Below, piece after piece: positions 6,132 through 10,320 of a stretch of 10,320 bases of DNA. The DNA lies in assembly GCA_900769475.1 (NCBI GenBank), contig CAAGGQ010000009.1, positions 1-10,320 of the forward strand, written 5' to 3'. How positions within the stretch are numbered: position 1 is the first letter of the stretch; each line of letters opens with the position of its first letter. The position numbers were made by a program, and so were the translations under genes. Under the pieces are notes generated by a model, which saw only the letters and a list, made by a program, of their open reading frames with translations, was not told where the DNA came from and searched no databases. This DNA comes from Clostridia bacterium (lineage in GTDB: Bacteria; Bacillota; Clostridia; Oscillospirales; CAG-272).

Positions 6132-6662
6132 ATGCAAAAACGCAGTACGCGGATCAAATCGATGGCCGTGAGTGCCATGCTCTGCGCCCTGGGCGTGGTG
6201 CTGCTTGGTGTGGGAGCTTTGGTGGAGGTGCTGGATCTGAGCACGGCGGTCATCGCTTCCTTGCTCTGTGTCTACGCCGTGATCGAGCTGCGGGGGATCT
6301 ATCCCTGGATGCTCTGGCTCACCACCTCGATCCTGGCCCTTCTTCTGTTACCCCTCAAGACTCCGGCCCTCTTTTACACCCTGTTTGCGGGCTTTTATCC
6401 CATCCTCAAGGAGAAGCTGGAGTGTCTGCCGCGAATTCCCGGATATGTGCTCAAGCTAGTGGTCTTTCATCTGTCCCTGGGAGGGATCGTGGTGGTGCTC
6501 AAGCTCTTTTTGCCTGAGGCACTGGAGACCTACGGCATGCATTGGATGCCCTGGGCTCTGTATGGCCTTTGCCTGGTCTGCTTCGTGGTCTACGACCTGG
6601 CACTCACCCGCTTGATCACCTTTTATTTGCTTCGGTTCCGCCGCTACTTTCGGATCCGATAA
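6132..6662 (+). CDS. Six-helix integral membrane protein, possibly ECF-transporter S-component-like
   Basis: 176 residues from the ATG at 6132. There are about six hydrophobic segments (roughly 10-31, 36-53, 58-74, 77-93, 104-126, 139-163), a basic N-terminus (MQKRSTRIK) and a basic C-terminus (RFRRYFRIR). Size, helix number and the opening MAVSAMLCALGVVLLGVGAL recall substrate-binding S components of energy-coupling-factor vitamin transporters. I see no ligand-defining motif, so this is a weak guess and a plain hypothetical membrane protein is the safe call. GGAAAGG (6115-6121) lies about 10 nt upstream. A 17-nt longer start region at 6081 would overlap the J-protein tail and is unlikely. 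It is the last gene of the cassette, 17 nt after the J-protein stop. Confidence 0.8.
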   Translation: MQKRSTRIKSMAVSAMLCALGVVLLGVGALVEVLDLSTAVIASLLCVYAVIELRGIYPWMLWLTTSILALLLLPLKTPALFYTLFAGFYPILKEKLECLPRIPGYVLKLVVFHLSLGGIVVVLKLFLPEALETYGMHWMPWALYGLCLVCFVVYDLALTRLITFYLLRFRRYFRIR

Positions 6663-6663
6663 C

Positions 6664-6699
6664 AAAACGCCGCAGAACCAACCGTTCTGCGGCGTTTTT
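6664..6699. terminator. Bidirectional intrinsic terminator between convergent genes
   Basis: A perfect 15-bp stem: AAAACGCCGCAGAAC (6664-6678) and GTTCTGCGGCGTTTT (6684-6698), with a 5-nt loop. The plus strand ends in TTTTT (6695-6699) and the minus strand in TTTT, so it can stop both the cassette and the convergent minus-strand gene. Confidence 0.93.
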
Positions 6700-6708
6700 C
6701 GTTTTCTA

Positions 6709-7662
6709 TTAGTTACCCCACTCCAGGCGAATGCCGTGGATCTTGGGCGTGGTGGCTTGCTTGGTCTTTTTGCGCTTGCCGGCCAGGGATGCGGTGATCA
6801 CGGCGACTACGCCGATCACTGCCACGGCGGCAAGAGCCTTGGGATTGGTCTTTACCGACACGGTCAAGCCCTCGGGGGTGGCGCTCTGCTTCAGCTTTTT
6901 CAAGCAGCAGCATTTGCCCTCTTCCTCCTCGGCGGGTACCTCGGTGGCCTGGACGGTCTTTTCCAACTCCAGGGCAAAGGCTTTGGCGGTGGCTTCGGCT
7001 TCCTCGGCCTCCAGCAGGGCGGCGGTCTCGGTCTCCCATGCCAGGTGTTGCTCTTGCAGGGCCTCAGCAAGGGATGCATTGACGCGAGCCGATGCGTGGA
7101 AGAGCAGGGCGATCACGGTGAACAGCACCAGCACGCCGCCGCAAATGGCAACGTAGCCCCAGGAGAAGGGAAGTCCCAGCATGTCCTCACGGGTAAGGAT
7201 CAGGTAGGCGATGCAGCCGAACAGACCCAGGACCGCGCCGAGATAGCCAAAGAATTTGGCGGCGCACTCCCGACGGGTGGCTTTCTTGGCGTAGCAACAG
7301 CCGTCTCCGGCGTCCTTCCCGATGCTTTCGCTTTCCTCGGGATGTAGCAGCTCGGCGGTGTATTCGGCCTCCAGAGCGTTGAGCTCGGCGGTCAGCTTTA
7401 CGATCTCCTTACGGGTCTGCTCGCGGCGCAGGATGGCTTCCATGGCAAAGAGCTTGCGCAGAAGCACCCGCAGGCGGGCGACCTGGGGAGTCAGTTCCTT
7501 TTCTTTGGCACGAACAATGGCTTCGGCCACGGTATGTTTCATATGCTCGGTCTTATCCAGGGAGGCCTGCAGCTCGGCAAAGGCTTCTTCGGAAATATCG
7601 ACCTCGGGGGCGTCCTGGGGCGCATCCGAGAGGGGCATGGGAATCTTTTTCGGGTCTTTCAT
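6709..7662 (-). CDS. Unrecognised coiled-coil membrane protein with cysteine patches
   Basis: 317 residues; I do not recognise a family. The N-terminal 110 residues are acidic and helical, with a likely coiled coil at about 45-105 (KEIVKLTAELNALEAEYTAELL). A GCCY...EC patch (121-133) precedes two membrane helices (about 136-156 and 166-188). A second Ala/Glu-rich helical stretch (about 192-248) leads to KCCCLKK (Cys251-253), then a third membrane helix (about 275-294) and a basic tail. No signal peptide or catalytic motif is seen. The low-complexity Ala/Glu composition limits any homology guess. The ATG at 7662 has GGAGG (7670-7674) seven nt upstream. It has its own promoter and is monocistronic, ending at the shared terminator. 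Confidence 0.85.
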   Translation of the reverse strand: MKDPKKIPMPLSDAPQDAPEVDISEEAFAELQASLDKTEHMKHTVAEAIVRAKEKELTPQVARLRVLLRKLFAMEAILRREQTRKEIVKLTAELNALEAEYTAELLHPEESESIGKDAGDGCCYAKKATRRECAAKFFGYLGAVLGLFGCIAYLILTREDMLGLPFSWGYVAICGGVLVLFTVIALLFHASARVNASLAEALQEQHLAWETETAALLEAEEAEATAKAFALELEKTVQATEVPAEEEEGKCCCLKKLKQSATPEGLTVSVKTNPKALAAVAVIGVVAVITASLAGKRKKTKQATTPKIHGIRLEWGN

Positions 7663-7715
7663 TTGGGTTCCTCCGATCTGAATCTCTGTATCCGGGTGAA
7701 CTCGTCTACACTTAT

Positions 7716-7744
7716 ATCATACCACGAAAACGGGGGGATGTCAA
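7716..7744 (-). promoter_or_regulatory. Sigma-A promoter of the coiled-coil membrane protein gene
   Basis: The minus strand has TTGACA (7744-7739), a 17-nt spacer and TATGAT (7721-7716), with TG in the extended -10 position. The start codon is 54 nt beyond the -10 box. Confidence 0.88.
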
Positions 7745-7789
7745 CAGCGCGGGGTCAAATTTTTTGGGATTTCTTTGGAAAAACCAAGG

Positions 7790-8506
7790 TCAACCGGTCT
7801 GCAGGGCAAACACCACGTTGTCCAACGCTTGCAGCTTTTCCAGCTTGTTGCGCACGGAAACCTTGGCGGGGATGCGGATCAGGGCTTCCATGCCTACGTG
7901 ACCGGGGGTGCCGCTACGGGCGGGGGTAACCTGGATCTCTACGGCACCAAACCGATCGGCCAGCTGTGCCGACATCTTCTTCACGGCATCCACGGTGTTT
8001 AGCTCCAGGTAGATGAATACCCGCTGACGCTTGCGGTTCATCAGAGCCTCCACGCGGGACATGAGGGTGAAGGCCATCATCACCACCAGAACGGTGATAA
8101 AGGCAGGAATATAAAGGCCGTAGCCTACGGCAAGACCGATGGCGGCGGTGGCCCAAAGGCCGGCGGCGGTGGTCAGACCCGTAATCTGGGAGTTGCTCTT
8201 TTTGAGCAGGATGGTGCCGGCACCAAGAAAACCGATGCCGCTCATCACCTGGGCGCCGGTACGCTGAATGTCCGAGGTCACGCCGTAGGTCTCATACATC
8301 AGCACGCTCAGAGAAACGCCGATGATCGCGGTCAGGGCCGCTCCCAGGCTCACCATCATATGGGTACGCAGGCCCGCTGCACGGCCGTGGTACTCCCGTT
8401 CAAAGCCTACCAGTCCTCCGGCCAATCCGGCCAGCAGGATGCGGGTTACCATTTCGATCAGGTCGTACTCCAACAAATAGTTCCAGATCTGGTTCAAAAA
8501 AGCCAT
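7790..8506 (-). CDS. MgtC/SapB family membrane protein
   Basis: 238 residues. The N-terminal MgtC domain (about 18-150) has five or so membrane helices and the family blocks GGLVGFEREYHGRAAGLRTHMMVSLGAAL, GIGFLGAGTIL and GLTTAAGLWATAAIGLAVGYG. The C-terminal soluble domain (about 160-238, QRVFIYLELN to VVFALQTG) fits the ACT-like domain of long MgtC proteins. Family knowledge: in enterobacteria MgtC is Mg2+-regulated and inhibits F-type ATP synthase; in Firmicutes the role is largely untested. The ATG at 8506 has AGGAGG (8515-8520) eight nt upstream. The frame continues upstream for 43 codons, but that part is the leader RNA, lying after the promoter. I see no convincing terminator behind the gene. 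Confidence 0.95.
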   Translation of the reverse strand: MAFLNQIWNYLLEYDLIEMVTRILLAGLAGGLVGFEREYHGRAAGLRTHMMVSLGAALTAIIGVSLSVLMYETYGVTSDIQRTGAQVMSGIGFLGAGTILLKKSNSQITGLTTAAGLWATAAIGLAVGYGLYIPAFITVLVVMMAFTLMSRVEALMNRKRQRVFIYLELNTVDAVKKMSAQLADRFGAVEIQVTPARSGTPGHVGMEALIRIPAKVSVRNKLEKLQALDNVVFALQTG

Positions 8507-8536
8507 TGCTTGCTCCTCCTTTGTTGGGCAATAAAT

Positions 8537-8594
8537 AAAAACGCGGAAAGCCGAATTTGTGCCGCATTTTTTCGAGGCGGGACGGGGCAAATTC
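8537..8594 (-). promoter_or_regulatory. Candidate transcription attenuator in the mgtC leader
   Basis: In the minus-strand RNA, AAAAAUGCGG (8571-8562) can pair with CCGCGUUUUU (8546-8537) across a 15-nt loop: ten pairs with one U-G wobble, ending in a U-rich stretch just before the ribosome site. An alternative fold pairs GAAUUUG (8594-8588) with CAAAUUC (8559-8553) and CCGC (8580-8577) with GCGG (8565-8562), which takes up the 5' arm of the terminator. The wobble would be a C-A mismatch on the plus strand, so the fold belongs to the mgtC transcript. The ligand or signal is unknown; I do not recognise an M-box or other named riboswitch. Confidence 0.5.
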
Positions 8595-8643
8595 AGATTT
8601 TCCGAGGATGATGGATATATAAATATAAGCATCAAGATAAGCC

Positions 8644-8672
8644 ATTATAGCACAGTTATTCCCAATTGTCAA
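8644..8672 (-). promoter_or_regulatory. Perfect-consensus sigma-A promoter of the mgtC-family gene
   Basis: The minus strand has TTGACA (8672-8667), 17 nt, then TATAAT (8649-8644), with TG in the extended -10 position (TGCTATAAT). It implies a leader of about 130 nt before the start codon at 8506. Confidence 0.92.
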
Positions 8673-8760
8673 TAGATTTTCTTTGTTAAATTTTTATCTT
8701 ACCAAAGAAGGCCCCCCTTCAAAGAAAAGCGAAAAAAGCGTTTTTTTCAAGGCTTTTGAA
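8673..8760. other. AT-rich spacer between divergent promoters, with short repeats
   Basis: This is the core of the 322-nt gene-free stretch 8507-8828, whose remainder is the mgtC leader and the two promoters. It holds CAAAGAA at 8703-8709 and 8720-8726, with the inverted form TTCTTTG at 8679-8685; GAAGG/CCTTC (8707-8720) around CCCC; and TTCAA/TTGAA (8746-8760) abutting the -35 box of the GH2 gene. Any of these could be an operator for a sugar-responsive regulator, but all are short and the region is low in complexity. Confidence 0.3.
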
Positions 8761-8789
8761 TTGACAACCCCAAGGGAATGTGCTATAAT
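8761..8789 (+). promoter_or_regulatory. Perfect-consensus sigma-A promoter of the GH2 gene
   Basis: TTGACA (8761-8766), 17 nt, TATAAT (8784-8789), with TG in the extended -10 position. Such a strong promoter on a catabolic gene would usually be held down by a repressor. The TTCAA/TTGAA inverted repeat touching the -35 box (8746-8760) is a possible site. Confidence 0.93.
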
Positions 8790-8828
8790 AAATTTGCTAT
8801 ATTTTTTTTATTTCTTGAGGAGGACAGA

Positions 8829-10320
8829 ATGATGATGCGTCCGGAATATCCGAGACCCCAAGCCGTGCGAGAGGAGTGGCTGAACCTCAACGGCACTTGG
8901 GAATATGCCACCGACCGCGGTGTGAGCGGTACCGATCGAAAGCTGATGGAGCCCACGGCGGAATTTGCCGAGGAGATTACGGTGCCCTTCTGCAGAGAGA
9001 GCGAGCTCTCGGGCATTGGCGATAAGGAGTTTTGCCTTTGCGTTTGGTATCGGAAAAAGATCACGGTGCCCGCGCATTGGGCGGGGAAGCGGATCCTGCT
9101 TCACATCGGTGCCTGCGATTTTCTCACCACCCTCTGGGTCAACGGCCAAGAAGTGGGAACCCATCGTGGCGGGGGATCCTCTTTTACCTTTGAACTGACC
9201 CCCTATCTTTCCGGCGGGGAGGATACCCTTGTTTTACGTGTCTACGATGACGTCCGCTCGGGCACGCAGGCCGGCGGTAAGCAGAGCAAAAAGTTTGGCT
9301 CCTCCGGCTGTCATTACACCCGTACCACCGGCATTTGGCAAACGGTATGGCTGGAAGCAGTAGAGGAGAGTTACATCAAGCACACCCAATTCTATCCCGA
9401 TATCGACGCGGGGACCCTCACCGTGCAGGCCGTGACCGACCGTGCCGACGGTATGACCCTGTGTGCCAAGGCAAGCTATCAGGGCAAGGACGTGGGAAGC
9501 GCCGAGGCCAGAGTGCACGGCAACAGCGCAACGCTGACCATCCCCCTGTCCGAGCTTCATCTTTGGGAATGCGGCAACGGACGCCTTTACGATCTGGAGC
9601 TGACCCTTGGAAAGGATACCGTCAAGAGTTATTTCGGTATGCGAAACATCGGCTTGAAGGACGGGATTTTCTATCTGAACAACCAGCCCGTATTCCAGCG
9701 TCTGGTGCTGGATCAGGGCTTTTATCCCGACGGCATTTGGACGGCTCCCTCGGAGCAGGCACTGATCGACGACATCGAGCGCTCTATGGCTCTGGGCTTT
9801 AACGGCGCCCGCCTGCACCAAAAGGTGTTCGAGCCCGTCTTCCTCTATCACTGTGACCGCCTGGGCTACCTCGTTTGGGGCGAGCACGGCAACTGGAGTT
9901 TGAATCTGAGCTGTCCCGACGCCTGGAAGGGCTTCCTGCCGGAGTGGCTGGAAACCATTCGGAGGGACTTCAACCATCCCGCTATCATTGGCTGGTGTCC
10001 TCTCAATGAGACCCAATGCGATCAGGATCCCGAGTTCGTCAAATTCCTGGCCGACATGACCCGCGCCTGCGATCCCACCCGTTTGTACATCGAGGCATCG
10101 GGCTGGCGCCACGTGGCGGGGATTGCCGACATTGTAGACGTACACGATTATACCGCGGATCCCGCCGCTCTGCGCGCCACCTATGAGCCCTTGCTCCGAG
10201 GCGAGGAGGTCCCCATCCGTTTGCCCAAGAGATGGAACATGACCGAGCTTGGCAAGCCCACCTTTGTGAGCGAGTACGGCGGCATCTACTGGAATCCTGC
10301 GGAGGAGCACGGCATTGACG
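8829..10320 (+). CDS. Glycoside hydrolase family 2 protein, beta-galactosidase/beta-glucuronidase-like (partial, C-terminus off the right edge)
   Basis: 497 residues are in the window. Order: jelly-roll sugar-binding domain (about 10-155: EEWLNLNGTWEYA, LHIGACDFLTTLWVNGQEVGTHRGG), immunoglobulin-like domain (about 160-268), then the TIM barrel from about 270 (LNNQPVFQRLVLDQGFYPDG, FNGARLHQK, LGYLVWGE). The likely acid/base is Glu394 in GWCPLNE and the likely nucleophile is Glu482 in FVSEYGG, 88 residues apart, as expected for a retaining GH2. The missing C-terminus is probably around 100 residues. No signal peptide, so it acts in the cytoplasm on imported oligosaccharides. Substrate (galactoside, glucuronide, mannoside or other) cannot be fixed from motifs. 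Three ATGs in a row (8829, 8832, 8835) follow AGGAGG (8818-8823); the first two have workable spacing. Confidence 0.93.
   Translation, partial: MMMRPEYPRPQAVREEWLNLNGTWEYATDRGVSGTDRKLMEPTAEFAEEITVPFCRESELSGIGDKEFCLCVWYRKKITVPAHWAGKRILLHIGACDFLTTLWVNGQEVGTHRGGGSSFTFELTPYLSGGEDTLVLRVYDDVRSGTQAGGKQSKKFGSSGCHYTRTTGIWQTVWLEAVEESYIKHTQFYPDIDAGTLTVQAVTDRADGMTLCAKASYQGKDVGSAEARVHGNSATLTIPLSELHLWECGNGRLYDLELTLGKDTVKSYFGMRNIGLKDGIFYLNNQPVFQRLVLDQGFYPDGIWTAPSEQALIDDIERSMALGFNGARLHQKVFEPVFLYHCDRLGYLVWGEHGNWSLNLSCPDAWKGFLPEWLETIRRDFNHPAIIGWCPLNETQCDQDPEFVKFLADMTRACDPTRLYIEASGWRHVAGIADIVDVHDYTADPAALRATYEPLLRGEEVPIRLPKRWNMTELGKPTFVSEYGGIYWNPAEEHGID

Noticed and set aside
7773..7789. Small hairpin CTTTGG/CCAAGG just after the mgtC stop, as a terminator
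   Set aside because: It has only six pairs including a wobble, and no U-tract follows on the mgtC strand.
8507..8635. 43-residue upstream extension of the MgtC-family protein
   Set aside because: It is a low-complexity translation of the leader RNA, with no ribosome site at its start; AGGAGG at 8515-8520 marks the ATG at 8506.
9234..10310. Long minus-strand open frame (358 codons) opposite the GH2 gene
   Set aside because: The plus strand encodes a clear GH2 protein with catalytic residues in order; the minus frame is an antisense shadow with no recognisable domain or ribosome site.

Overview
The window looks like part of a chromosome from a low-to-mid GC Firmicute, most likely an uncultured anaerobic gut Clostridia (Oscillospiraceae-like). 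This rests on textbook sigma-A promoters with 17-bp spacers, strong AGGAGG ribosome sites, AT-rich spacers between GC-richer genes, and gene families typical of Clostridia: YerC/YecD TrpR-like regulator, DUF5685-like protein, J-domain proteins with Cys-rich tails, and an ECF sigma factor with a zf-HC2 anti-sigma. I see no tRNA, rRNA, CRISPR array, IS element or phage gene.

Left block, all on the minus strand (positions 1-3081): a YerC-like regulator, a SAM methyltransferase and the redox chaperone Hsp33 (hslO) form a tight operon that ends in a clear terminator. Downstream of it are an ECF sigma factor and its zinc-finger membrane anti-sigma factor, which runs off the left edge.

Central block, all on the plus strand (3166-6699): a perfect-consensus promoter drives a seven-helix membrane protein, followed by a DUF5685-like all-helical protein, two tandem J-domain/TPR proteins with C-terminal cysteine clusters, and a six-helix membrane protein. 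The first J-domain copy has lost the HPD motif; the second keeps it. A bidirectional terminator closes the block. This cassette is the best candidate in the window for an undescribed system. Its plausible theme is co-chaperone plus metal or redox handling linked to the membrane, but nothing in the sequence proves a function.

Right block: convergent to the cassette is an unrecognised coiled-coil membrane protein with cysteine patches (minus), then an MgtC/SapB-family membrane protein (minus). The MgtC gene's roughly 130-nt leader can fold into competing terminator and anti-terminator structures. Divergent from it, behind another perfect promoter, is a cytoplasmic GH2 glycoside hydrolase that runs off the right edge; both likely catalytic glutamates are inside the window.
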